Source of the DNA: Lysobacter antibioticus
GTDB taxonomy: Bacteria; Pseudomonadota; Gammaproteobacteria; Xanthomonadales; Xanthomonadaceae
DNA: 40,284 nucleotides
Assembly (NCBI RefSeq): GCF_000731095.1
Contig: NZ_JMTZ01000031.1
Span: 1 to 40,284, forward strand
Direction: 5' to 3'
The position numbers were made by a program, and so were the translations under genes. Of the stretch, positions 33,475 to 40,284 are shown in pieces (position 1 is the stretch's first letter; the number at the start of each line of letters is the position of its first letter). The notes beneath the pieces were generated by a model that searched no databases, was not told where the DNA came from, and saw nothing but the letters and a program-made list of their open reading frames with translations.

Positions 33475-34530
33475 ATGCCCTCTGATCCCCTGCCCGCGCC
33501 GGACCTCAGCCTCGACAGCCTGACCACGCCGATGGCCTGGAGCGACGCGGCCGGGGCGATCGTCGGCTGCAATACCGCGTTCTCGCGCTGGTTCGGGATC
33601 GGGGCGCGGCGCCTGCTGGGCTGGACCCTGGCCGGGCTGGATGCCGGCGACGGCCGTTTGGCCCTGGCCCTGACCCGTCAGGGCGGCGACGAGGCGCCGC
33701 TGCGGATGCGGCGCATGCGCCTGCGTTATGCCGACGGCGAGGATCGCTTCGCCGACCTGTGGCTGAGCCGTCGCGACGACGGCGGCTGGCTGCTCGAGGC
33801 GCACCCGGTCGATGAGTTTCCGGGCGACGACCCGGCGCTGCTGCTGCCGTCGGCGCTGTCGGCCTCGTTGAAGGGGCTGGCGCACGAACTGCGCAATCCT
33901 CTGGCCGGGCTCAAAGGCGCTTCGCAATTGCTGGCGCGCCGGGCCGAAGACAGCGAATCGCGCGAGTTGATCGAGCTGATCGACAGCGAAGTCGAACGCC
34001 TGACCGAACTGGTCGACCGCTTGCTGACCCCGGCGCCGCCGCGGCCGCATGCCTTGCTCAACATCCATGCCGTGCTCGAACGCGTGCTGCGCCTGGCCGA
34101 AGCCGATGCCGGCTGGGCGGTGCGGTTGGTGCGCGACTACGACCCCAGCCTGCCCGAGTTCGCCGGCGATGCCGACCGCCTGATGCAGGCGGTGTGGAAC
34201 CTGGTGCGCAACGCGATCGAGGCCAAGGCGACCCACGTCAATCTGCGCACCCGCATCGAACGCGGGGTGCGCATCGCCGACACCGTGCATCCGATCGCGC
34301 TGCGCCTGGAAATCATCGACGACGGCCACGGCGTGCCCGACGAACTGGCCGAGCAGTTGTTCCTGCCGCTGGTGTCGGGCCGCGCCGAAGGCAGCGGCCT
34401 GGGCCTGGCGCTGGCCCAGCAGGTCTCGCGCGAGCACCGCGGTTCGCTGGCCTACCGTTCGCGCCCGGGCCATACCGTATTCACGCTGTTGTTGCCGATG
34501 CAGATCGAAGCCGAAGAGGAGGCGACATGA
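33475..34530 (+). CDS. ntrB: Nitrogen regulation sensor kinase NtrB
   Basis: A 351-residue soluble histidine kinase that phosphorylates NtrC under nitrogen limitation. A PAS domain covers about 14-110 (TPMAWSDAAGAIVGCNTAFSRWFG). The H-box GLAHELRNPLAGLKGASQLLARRAED puts the phospho-His at 137, and HELRNPL is the NtrB form. The N-box (VWNLVRNAIEAKA), a G1-box (IIDDGHGVP) and a G2-box (GSGLGLALAQQV) follow. It has no membrane helix, as expected for NtrB. Its TGA overlaps the ntrC ATG (ATGA). No ribosome site precedes ATG 33475; the palindrome and -10-like motif there point to leaderless expression. No glnA gene is present in this window. Confidence 0.95.
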   Translation: MPSDPLPAPDLSLDSLTTPMAWSDAAGAIVGCNTAFSRWFGIGARRLLGWTLAGLDAGDGRLALALTRQGGDEAPLRMRRMRLRYADGEDRFADLWLSRRDDGGWLLEAHPVDEFPGDDPALLLPSALSASLKGLAHELRNPLAGLKGASQLLARRAEDSESRELIELIDSEVERLTELVDRLLTPAPPRPHALLNIHAVLERVLRLAEADAGWAVRLVRDYDPSLPEFAGDADRLMQAVWNLVRNAIEAKATHVNLRTRIERGVRIADTVHPIALRLEIIDDGHGVPDELAEQLFLPLVSGRAEGSGLGLALAQQVSREHRGSLAYRSRPGHTVFTLLLPMQIEAEEEAT

Positions 34531-35930
34531 GCGCTGCACGCATCTGGGTCGTCGACGACGATCGTTCGGTCCGCTTCGTCCTGTCGACGGCCTTGCGCCA
34601 GGCCGGCTACGACGTGGACGGGTTCGAGAACGCCGGCGATGCGCTCGATGCATTGGAACAACGCGGCGTGCCCGATCTGTTGTTCACCGATGTGCGCATG
34701 CCCGGCGACGGCGGCCTGGTGTTGCTGGAGAAGCTCAAGGCGCGCGCGCCGTCGTTGCCGGTGGTGGTAATGAGCGCCTACACCGATGTCGCCAGCACCG
34801 CCGGTGCGTTTCGCGGCGGCGCCCAGGAATTCCTGTCCAAGCCCTTCGACCTCGACGATGCGGTGGCCCTGGCCGCGCGCACGCTGGCGGCGAGCGAGCC
34901 GCAGGAGCAGGCCAGCGTGGTCGCCGACGGCGCTGCCGACGACAGCCTGATCGGCGACACGCCGGCGATGCTGACCTTGTTCCGCGCGATCGGCCGCCTG
35001 GCCCAGGCACCGTTGTCGGTGCTGATCACCGGCGAGACCGGCACCGGCAAGGAATTGGTCGCGCGCGCGCTGCACCGCGAGTCGCCGCGTGCGGCGCGGC
35101 CGTTCGTCGCGCTCAACACCGCGGCGATCCCGGCCGAGTTGCTCGAAAGCGAGTTGTTCGGCCACGAGGCCGGCGCTTTCACCGGTGCGCAGCGCCGCCA
35201 TGTCGGACGCTTCGAGCAGGCCCATGGCGGCAGTCTGTTTCTCGACGAAATCGGCGATATGCCCTTGCCCTTGCAGACGCGCTTGCTGCGCGTGCTGGCC
35301 GAGGGCGAATTCTTCCGTGTCGGCGGGCGCGAGCTGATCCGCGTCGACGTGCGGGTGATCGCAGCGACGCATCAGGACTTGGAGACCTTGGTCGCACAGG
35401 GGCGCTTCCGTGCTGACCTGTTGCACCGCCTCGACGTGGTGCGGCTGCGCTTGCCGCCCTTGCGCGAGCGTCGCGCCGACGTGCCGCAACTGGCCGAGCG
35501 CTTCCTGGCGTCGGCGGCGGTACGTTTCGCCGCGCCGGCCAAGCGGCTGTCCAAGCCGGCGTTGGAGCGCTTGATGGCGCACGACTGGCCCGGCAATGTG
35601 CGCGAGCTCGAGAACGTGTGCTGGCGCTTGGCGGCCTTGGCGCCCGGCGAGACCATCACCCGGCAGGACATGGACGACGTGCTCGGTGCGTCGACGCAGA
35701 CGGCCGCCAGCGCTACCGAATGGGAGGCGCAGTTGTCGAGTTGGGCGCGCGCGCAACTCGCCGAAGGCCGCGCCAACCTGCACGCCGATGCGCGCGAGCG
35801 TTTCGACCGCGCCTTGCTGGAAGCCGCGCTCGAACACACCGGCGGGCGGCGCACCGAAGCGGCGACGCGGCTCGGCCTGGGGCGCAATACCTTGACGCGC
35901 AAACTGGGGCCCGGGCGTCGCGGCGGTTGA
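34527..35930 (+). CDS. ntrC: Nitrogen regulation response regulator NtrC, sigma-54 activator
   Basis: A 467-residue bacterial enhancer-binding protein. The receiver domain (1-120) has the acid pair at DDD (10-12) and phospho-Asp55 in LLFTDVRMPG. The AAA+ domain (about 140-375) contains GETGTGKE (Walker A), ELFGHEAGAFTGA (the sigma-54-contacting GAFTGA loop), GGSLFLDEIGDMP (Walker B) and LPPLRERRADVP. The C-terminal Fis-like helix-turn-helix is at FDRALLEAALEHTGGRRTEAATRLGLGRNTLTRKL. It is translationally coupled to ntrB by a 4-base overlap. It likely binds the palindromic site at the ntrB start. Confidence 0.95.
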   Translation: MSAARIWVVDDDRSVRFVLSTALRQAGYDVDGFENAGDALDALEQRGVPDLLFTDVRMPGDGGLVLLEKLKARAPSLPVVVMSAYTDVASTAGAFRGGAQEFLSKPFDLDDAVALAARTLAASEPQEQASVVADGAADDSLIGDTPAMLTLFRAIGRLAQAPLSVLITGETGTGKELVARALHRESPRAARPFVALNTAAIPAELLESELFGHEAGAFTGAQRRHVGRFEQAHGGSLFLDEIGDMPLPLQTRLLRVLAEGEFFRVGGRELIRVDVRVIAATHQDLETLVAQGRFRADLLHRLDVVRLRLPPLRERRADVPQLAERFLASAAVRFAAPAKRLSKPALERLMAHDWPGNVRELENVCWRLAALAPGETITRQDMDDVLGASTQTAASATEWEAQLSSWARAQLAEGRANLHADARERFDRALLEAALEHTGGRRTEAATRLGLGRNTLTRKLGPGRRGG

Positions 35931-36194
35931 GTGACCGGGTTTTCGCTTCCGTTCCAGACGGTGTCGGGCCTGCAAGGCGGCGATGCGTCGCGCTTGCGTG
36001 CGCACGAACATGCCGTGGTTGGCGGAATGCGATCGCGGGCCGCGCCCGCGCGATATTCATGCCCATAATCGCTCATGCCCCCTGCGATGCCGGCGGTGCG
36101 GCGGCGCGTTTCACTCGCGCTGAACCTGCACCGGGCTAGCGTCGAATCACCTTCTACCGTGCGCCGTCGCCGGCGCCGACGACAGGAGTCCCGC

Positions 36195-36770
36195 ATGAAC
36201 CCGATCCTTCGCAGCGTATCCATCGCCACCGCCGTGCTCGCGCTCGCCGCCTGCGGCGGACAGACGACGCGGCCGACGCCGCCCAAGCCCGTGGGCCCCA
36301 AGCCGGTGTCCACGGCGCAGGCCGGGCAGGTCATCCTCGCTTCGGCCTCGGGCAGCCTGGTCAGCGGCAAGCTGGCGTTGCGGCCGATGGGCGACGGCGT
36401 GCATTTCACCGGCGAGATCGGCGGCCTCACGCCGAACAGCTCGCATGCGATCCACGTCCACGAGAAAGGCGACTGCAGCGCGGCCGATGCCAGCAGCGCC
36501 GGCGGCCACTTCAATCCGGTCGGCCAGCCGCACGGGCAGGTCGATCACGGTCCCCACCATGCCGGCGACATGAACAACATCGTCGCCGATGCCGAAGGCG
36601 TGGCCAAGGTCGACGTGCATGCCAGCGGCGTGACCCTCGGCGGCGGCGCCATGAACGATGTCGGCGGCCGCGCGGTCATCGTGCACGCCTCGGCCGACGA
36701 CTACCGCAGCCAGCCGGCCGGCAATGCCGGCGCGCGCCTGGCCTGCGGCGTAATCAAGATCCTGCGCTGA
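36195..36770 (+). CDS. sodC: Cu/Zn superoxide dismutase, lipoprotein
   Basis: A 191-residue periplasmic superoxide dismutase. A lipoprotein signal ends LAAC with Cys20 as the acylation site, so it is probably membrane-anchored rather than free. Metal ligands follow the bacterial pattern: SHAIHVHEKGDCS (Cu ligands), GGHFNP, HGQVDHGPHHAGDMNNI (shared His and Zn ligands with Asp) and GRAVIVHASADDY. A Pro/Lys linker (25-42) precedes the enzyme fold. AGGAG lies at the right distance before ATG 36195; the longer frame from 36075 has no support. A hairpin follows the stop codon. Confidence 0.95.
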   Translation: MNPILRSVSIATAVLALAACGGQTTRPTPPKPVGPKPVSTAQAGQVILASASGSLVSGKLALRPMGDGVHFTGEIGGLTPNSSHAIHVHEKGDCSAADASSAGGHFNPVGQPHGQVDHGPHHAGDMNNIVADAEGVAKVDVHASGVTLGGGAMNDVGGRAVIVHASADDYRSQPAGNAGARLACGVIKILR

Positions 36771-36795
36771 CCCCAGCGCCGCGAAGGCGAAGCAT

Positions 36796-36814
36796 GGCGC
36801 CCCAGGTGGGCGCC
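36796..36814 (+). terminator. Hairpin after sodC
   Basis: A 7-bp stem (36796-36802 with 36808-36814) with a 5-nt loop can be extended outward through GCGA/TCGC pairing and is followed by GTCGCTTTATCC. It lies in the 85-bp gap between sodC and the GNAT gene. Confidence 0.5.
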
Positions 36815-36855
36815 GTCGCTTTATCCTGTGCGCTCTGCCCTTGCGAAGCTCCGTC

Positions 36856-37338
36856 ATGACCCGCCTGCGTATCCGCGATGCCGTTCCGACCGACCGCGAC
36901 CTCATCGCCGAGTGGATGATCGCGATGGCCTGGGAGACCGAGCACAAGCGCCTCGATCCGGATACCGTGCACGCCGGGGTCGCCAACGGCCTGGCCGACG
37001 CGGCCAAGGCGCGCTACTTCATTGCCATGCGCGAAGCCGATGTCGGCGGCCACGAAACCATCGCGGTGCCGGCCGGCACCCTGATGCTGACCCACGAGTG
37101 GAGCGACTGGCGCAACGGCGACTGGTGGTGGATCCAGAGCGTCTACGTGGCCCAGGAGCATCGCCGCCAGGGCGTCTATAACGCTTTGCACAGCCACGTC
37201 GCCGCGCTCGCCCAGGCGACCCCGGGCGTGGTCGGCCTGCGCCTGTATGTCGAACGCGCCAATGCCAATGCCCAGCAGACCTATGCGGCGATGGGCATGG
37301 TCGATGCGGGCTACGACATCTACGAACAGCACACCTGA
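36856..37338 (+). CDS. GNAT family N-acetyltransferase
   Basis: A 160-residue GNAT protein that transfers an acetyl group from acetyl-CoA to an amine. The N-terminal beta-alpha region is RLRIRDAVPTDRDLIAEWM. The core strand is WWWIQSVYVAQEHRRQGVYNALHSHV, where R-R-Q-G-V-Y is the acetyl-CoA pyrophosphate loop. The C-terminal ANANAQQTYAAMGMVDAGYDIYE is the usual N-acetyltransferase end. The substrate is unknown. ATG 36856 is used because the 5 extra residues upstream have no ribosome site and are not conserved. It is followed by a repeat-rich gap. Confidence 0.85.
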   Translation: MTRLRIRDAVPTDRDLIAEWMIAMAWETEHKRLDPDTVHAGVANGLADAAKARYFIAMREADVGGHETIAVPAGTLMLTHEWSDWRNGDWWWIQSVYVAQEHRRQGVYNALHSHVAALAQATPGVVGLRLYVERANANAQQTYAAMGMVDAGYDIYEQHT

Positions 37339-37378
37339 TGCGGTGTTGAGCGTGGGGCCTGTTTGCCTGCGTTCGTGC

Positions 37379-37440
37379 AGCAAGAGCAAATCCCCCACGT
37401 CCGCTGCGCGGCCGTTCGCCCCCTTCGCAAAGGGGGCAAC
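37379..37440 (+). repeat. Intergenic palindromic repeat, copy A
   Basis: A 62-nt element begins AGCAAGAGCAAATCCCCC and ends with a CCCCCTTCGCAAAGGGGG hairpin. A nearly identical copy lies 281 bp downstream (37660-37720), and an inverted relative lies between them (37561-37605). No gene is seen in 37339-37742. Confidence 0.85.
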
Positions 37441-37560
37441 AGCGAAAGCTGCGTCGGTAACGGCAGGTCTGTCCTGGTGGCGGTGTGGTAGTCATCGCCC
37501 TCCCCAGCGCCGATGGCGATGCCGTCGAACCGCCCCGCGCTGCTTTGCGCGACCACCGAT

Positions 37561-37605
37561 TCGCTCCCCCCTTTGAAGAAGGGGGGCAGGGGGGATTTGC
37601 TCTTC
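37561..37605 (-). repeat. Intergenic palindromic repeat, inverted copy
   Basis: The reverse complement shows AAGAGCAAATCCCCC and a CCCCCTTCTTCAAAGGGGGG hairpin, the same ends as the flanking copies but lacking their middle part. It sits between copies A and C. Confidence 0.8.
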
Positions 37606-37659
37606 GTGCGGCGGTGAGGCGCTGCATCCGTGCCGCGGTCTTCTCGCGGCCGCACTTGG

Positions 37660-37720
37660 AGCAAGAGCAGTCCCCCACGTCCGCTGCGCGGCCGTTCGCC
37701 CCCTTTTCAAAGGGGGCAAC
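37660..37720 (+). repeat. Intergenic palindromic repeat, copy C
   Basis: A 61-nt element differs from copy A by a few bases and one deletion, ending with a CCCCCTTTTCAAAGGGGG hairpin that lies 22 bases past the end of the convergent gene at 37743. Its hairpin may double as that gene's terminator. Confidence 0.85.
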
Positions 37721-37742
37721 AACGGATGCGGCTATCCGTGGT

Positions 37743-38660
37743 TCAAAGCTGGTTGGCTTCGCTCTCGCCGTCGCAATGCACGAACGTCACCGGCACCGCG
37801 TGGGCGCCCAGTACGGCCGAGATCTGCCGCAGCCGCGCTTCGAAATGCTGATAGCGGCGATTGAGCTTGTCGCGGCATTCGTCGGTGTTGCACGGCGCTT
37901 CGGGCGCATAGCGCGCATGCCAGGCGGTCGGCGAGAACAGGGCGATGCGCGCCTCGCCTTCGCTGTAGTGGATCAGCGGTTCCGGACGGGCGTCCAGCCA
38001 TTCCTCGCCGTCGGGCTGGAGTAGGGCGGTTTCGAGCAGCGGCCACAGCGGGCCGAGGCCGGCGTGTTCGTACTGCATGGCCATCATCGCGGCCAGGTCG
38101 TGCACGGTCAGGTAGCGGGCGTGCTCGACCTGCAGGCCGAACGCGGCCTGCGCCGCCAGCGCGGTGCCGGCGCCGGCCATGCCGCGCTCGAGCAGGCTGG
38201 ATTCGAGGATCTCGCCGACGCGGGCGACGACGTCGGCCTCGCCGCTGAGGACGAACGGCACCAGCCGCAGCGGACCGCCGGCGAAGTCGGGCGAGGGCGC
38301 CAGGGCGCCGGGCAGGCGTTCGTCGTGGGCGCCGAAGGCGATCACCCGCGCGGCCGAGGCAGCGGCGCGGTCGCGTGGCGCGTTGGCGGCCAGTTGGTCG
38401 AGTTCGCGGTGCAAGGGCCAGCCCGGGCGCAGCAGTTCGACCGGGTCGTAGTGCGCGCCGACAGTGATCAGGTCCAGGCCGCCGGCTTCGGCGGCGAACG
38501 TAGCCAGGTCGCGCGCGATCTTCTCCGACAGCGCCCCGGCATCCTGGAGCGGCAGGGCATTGCGGTCGACCGCGGCGTCGCCCTTGAGCTCCAGCGCGAG
38601 AGCGCCGAGGACGTGCAGGGGCGCGGACGGAGCGCTGGCGGGAGAGCTGGCTGAGGTCAT
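37743..38660 (-). CDS. Conserved hypothetical protein, 305 residues
   Basis: I do not recognise a functional family. There is no signal peptide or membrane helix. The sequence is acidic and Ala/Leu-rich. After a low-complexity Ser/Ala/Pro start, a region about 15-130 (VLGALALELKGDAAVDRNAL through DLITVGAHYDPVELLRPGWP) is followed by FVLSGEADVVARVGEILESSLLERGM and a helical part. The C-terminal third contains YSEGEARIALFSPTAWHARYA and a two-Cys motif, APCNTDECRDKL. The start is ATG 38660 or GTG 38666; neither has a strong ribosome site. It is divergent from the thiolase gene by 114 bp, which presumably holds both promoters. Confidence 0.75.
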   Translation of the reverse strand: MTSASSPASAPSAPLHVLGALALELKGDAAVDRNALPLQDAGALSEKIARDLATFAAEAGGLDLITVGAHYDPVELLRPGWPLHRELDQLAANAPRDRAAASAARVIAFGAHDERLPGALAPSPDFAGGPLRLVPFVLSGEADVVARVGEILESSLLERGMAGAGTALAAQAAFGLQVEHARYLTVHDLAAMMAMQYEHAGLGPLWPLLETALLQPDGEEWLDARPEPLIHYSEGEARIALFSPTAWHARYAPEAPCNTDECRDKLNRRYQHFEARLRQISAVLGAHAVPVTFVHCDGESEANQL

Positions 38661-38774
38661 GATCACCGAGGATACGCTGGCGTTTGGTAGAGCGCGTGTG
38701 CAGCGCTACACTGGGCGCCATTATGCCCGCTCCGCTGCGGCGGGTCGGTTCGAAACTCCCTGTGAGGTGTACCG

Positions 38775-40052
38775 ATGCGTCAAAACCGTCCCGTCGCCGT
38801 GCTCGGTGGCGTGCGTATTCCGTTCTGCCGCCAGAACACCGCCTATGCGGATGTCGGCAACCTCGGCATGTCGGTGCGCACCCTCGGCGCGTTGGTCGAA
38901 AAGTTCGGCTTGCACGGGCAGCAGCTCGGCGAAGTGGCGATGGGCGCGGTCATCAAGCACAGCAGCGACTGGAACCTCGGTCGCGAGGCGGCGCTGTCGT
39001 CGGGGCTGTCGCCGCTGACCCCCGGCATCACCCTGCAGCGCGCCTGCGGCACCTCGCTGGACTCGATCATCACCGTCGCCAACAAGATCGCCCTGGGGCA
39101 GATCGACGTCGGCATCGGCGGCGGTTCCGACACCACCTCGGACGTGCCGATCGTCTATGGCAAGAGCCTGCGCCGGCGTCTGCTGGAAGCCGCGCGCGCG
39201 CGCAGCACCAAGGAAAAGCTGGCCGCGTTCAAGGGCTTCAGCCTGCGCGAGCTCAAGCCCGAGTTCCCCGGCGTGGCCGAGCCGCGCACCGGCAAGAGCA
39301 TGGGCGAGCACTGCGAGGACATGGCCAAGCAGTGGAACATCTCGCGCGATTCGCAGGACGAGTGGGCGTTGTCCTCGCACCAGAAGCTCGCCGCCGCCTA
39401 CGAGCGCGGCTTCTTCGAAGACCTGGTGGTGAGCTTCCGCGGCGTGTCGCGCGACAATAACCTGCGCGCCGACAGCAGCCTGGAAAAGCTCGCGACCCTG
39501 AAGCCGGCGTTCGACAAGACCTCCGGCCGCGGCACTCTGACCGCAGCGAATTCCACGCCGCTGACCGATGGTGCGGCGGCCTGTCTGCTGGCGTCGGAAG
39601 AGTGGGCGCAGGCGCATAACCACGAAGTGCTGTGCTACCTGCGCGACGCGCAGGTCGCCGCGGTCGATTTCGTTCACGGCGAGGGCCTGCTGATGGCCCC
39701 GACCGTGGCCGTGCCGGAGATGCTCAAGCGCAACGGCCTGAACCTGCAGGATTTCGACTTCTACGAGATCCACGAAGCCTTCGCCGCCCAGGTGCTGTGC
39801 ACCCTGCGCGCCTGGGAGAGCGAGGACTACTGCAAGACCCGCCTCGGCCTGGACGCGCCGCTGGGCCGGATCGACCCGGCCAAGATTAACCCCAACGGTT
39901 CCTCGCTGGCGGCGGGTCACCCGTTCGCCGCGACCGGTGCGCGCGTGGTCGCCACGGCCGCCAAGGAGCTCAAACAGCGCGGCGGCGGCCGCTGCCTGAT
40001 TTCGATCTGCACCGCCGGTGGGATGGGCGTGGTGGCGATTCTGGAGCGTTGA
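38775..40052 (+). CDS. fadI: Acetyl-CoA C-acyltransferase (thiolase), FadI-type
   Basis: A 425-residue thiolase that cleaves 3-ketoacyl-CoA to acetyl-CoA in fatty-acid beta-oxidation. Catalytic elements are complete: ITLQRACGTSLDSI with nucleophilic Cys91, EIHEAFAAQV with the activating His, NPNGSSLAAGHPFAATGARVV, and the terminal SICTAGGMGVVAILER with Cys412. The length and the opening RPVAVLGGVRIPFCRQNTAYADV match FadI rather than FadA. The alpha partner (FadJ) is not in this window. ATG 38775 is the only plausible start, preceded by a modest GTGAGGT. The gene appears monocistronic here. Confidence 0.92.
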   Translation: MRQNRPVAVLGGVRIPFCRQNTAYADVGNLGMSVRTLGALVEKFGLHGQQLGEVAMGAVIKHSSDWNLGREAALSSGLSPLTPGITLQRACGTSLDSIITVANKIALGQIDVGIGGGSDTTSDVPIVYGKSLRRRLLEAARARSTKEKLAAFKGFSLRELKPEFPGVAEPRTGKSMGEHCEDMAKQWNISRDSQDEWALSSHQKLAAAYERGFFEDLVVSFRGVSRDNNLRADSSLEKLATLKPAFDKTSGRGTLTAANSTPLTDGAAACLLASEEWAQAHNHEVLCYLRDAQVAAVDFVHGEGLLMAPTVAVPEMLKRNGLNLQDFDFYEIHEAFAAQVLCTLRAWESEDYCKTRLGLDAPLGRIDPAKINPNGSSLAAGHPFAATGARVVATAAKELKQRGGGRCLISICTAGGMGVVAILER

Positions 40053-40144
40053 TGGGGTGGGGCTGCTGCCTGCGGCCCCTCGCCCTAATCCTTCCCGACT
40101 TTGCATGTCCTTCTGTCGTCGGCAGAGGGGCTGTGATTTTCTTT

Positions 40145-40190
40145 GCCGCTCTGCCGCTCTGCCGCTCTGCCGCTCTGCCGCTCTGCCGCT
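40145..40190 (+). repeat. Octamer tandem repeat GCCGCTCT, almost six copies
   Basis: Five perfect GCCGCTCT units (40145-40184) are followed by a partial unit (GCCGCT) and a T-run. They lie in the non-coding 230 bp after the thiolase gene. Copy number is likely to vary between strains by slippage. Confidence 0.9.
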
Positions 40191-40232
40191 TTTTGCTTTG
40201 TCGCTTTGCCGGTCAACCGTAGACCCGAAGGG

Positions 40233-40259
40233 CGGCCCGCATGGATGCGGGCCGTTTTT
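40233..40259 (+). terminator. Intrinsic terminator-like hairpin
   Basis: A perfect 10-bp stem (40233-40242 with 40245-40254) is followed by TTTTT. It lies 180 bp past the thiolase stop. With the next hairpin (40263-40280) it forms a compact pair that resembles an intergenic element recurring in Xanthomonadaceae; it may be such a repeat rather than a dedicated terminator. Confidence 0.7.
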
Positions 40260-40262
40260 CAT

Positions 40263-40280
40263 CGGGACAAGGATGTCCCG
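40263..40280. repeat. Short inverted repeat at the right edge
   Basis: CGGGAC-AAGGAT-GTCCCG is a 6-bp stem with a 6-nt loop immediately after the terminator-like hairpin. Together they look like one dispersed intergenic unit. Confidence 0.55.
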
Positions 40281-40284
40281 TATG

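Noticed and set aside
37379-37720. A CRISPR array
   Set aside because: Only three related units occur, one inverted and one shortened, with unequal spacing and internal hairpins; no cas genes are near.

Overview
The window is about 40 kb of very GC-rich DNA with dense, strongly codon-biased genes. It looks like the chromosome of a soil Lysobacter or a close relative in the Xanthomonadaceae. Supporting signs are the secreted hydrolases, a FecI/FecR/TonB-receptor cluster, an ECF sigma factor next to a Ser/Thr kinase, two families of dispersed intergenic repeats of the type seen in this family, and two genes (ntrB, arsR) that appear to be transcribed without a leader. No rRNA, tRNA, CRISPR, transposase or phage module was seen. 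The organism call is inference from gene content, not a database match.

Layout. 1-2,900: the tail of a Gly-Asn-rich protein, a secreted metallophosphoesterase with a C-terminal DNRLRE-like domain, and a small winged-helix-like protein. 3,150-6,390: two divergent GH29 alpha-L-fucosidases, one with a Sec signal and one with a Tat signal, around a perfect palindrome that could be a shared operator. 6,650-7,850: a yybP-ykoY (Mn2+) riboswitch and a TerC/Alx exporter. 7,940-11,330: an AlkD-like protein, a quinone-reductase-like flavoprotein, a methyltransferase and an AraC regulator. 11,500-14,140: an 878-residue protein with a degenerate LysM-like N-terminus. 14,200-21,350: an exported isoaspartyl peptidase and an exported cyanophycinase-like S51 peptidase, divergent from an ECF sigma / FecR / STN-type TonB receptor operon. 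21,430-22,850: trans-aconitate methyltransferase and a small conserved protein. 22,915-26,190: an arsenic island (arsR-acr3 divergent from arsH-arsC-arsN2) with a 46-bp shared promoter region. 26,300-29,600: an ECF43-like sigma factor and a PknS-like transmembrane kinase. 29,950-31,740: a secreted protein with four propeller-like repeats and an uncharacterised C-terminal domain. 31,830-33,140: a YjbR-like protein and an orphan. 33,475-35,930: ntrB-ntrC with an NtrC-type palindrome abutting the ntrB start codon. 36,195-40,050: a lipoprotein Cu/Zn superoxide dismutase, a GNAT acetyltransferase, a conserved hypothetical protein and a FadI-type thiolase.

How the parts fit. The exported enzymes and the regulated TonB receptor suggest scavenging of external polymers: fucosylated glycans, phosphate esters, and probably cyanophycin or other beta-aspartyl peptides. 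The ars island should export arsenite, reduce arsenate, oxidise trivalent organoarsenicals and probably acetylate arsinothricin. The most noteworthy observations are the possible cyanophycin-uptake locus, the leaderless ntrBC with its operator on the start site, the ECF43-kinase pair, the repeat-containing secreted protein, the Cys-tailed ArsH and the orphan 878-residue protein.
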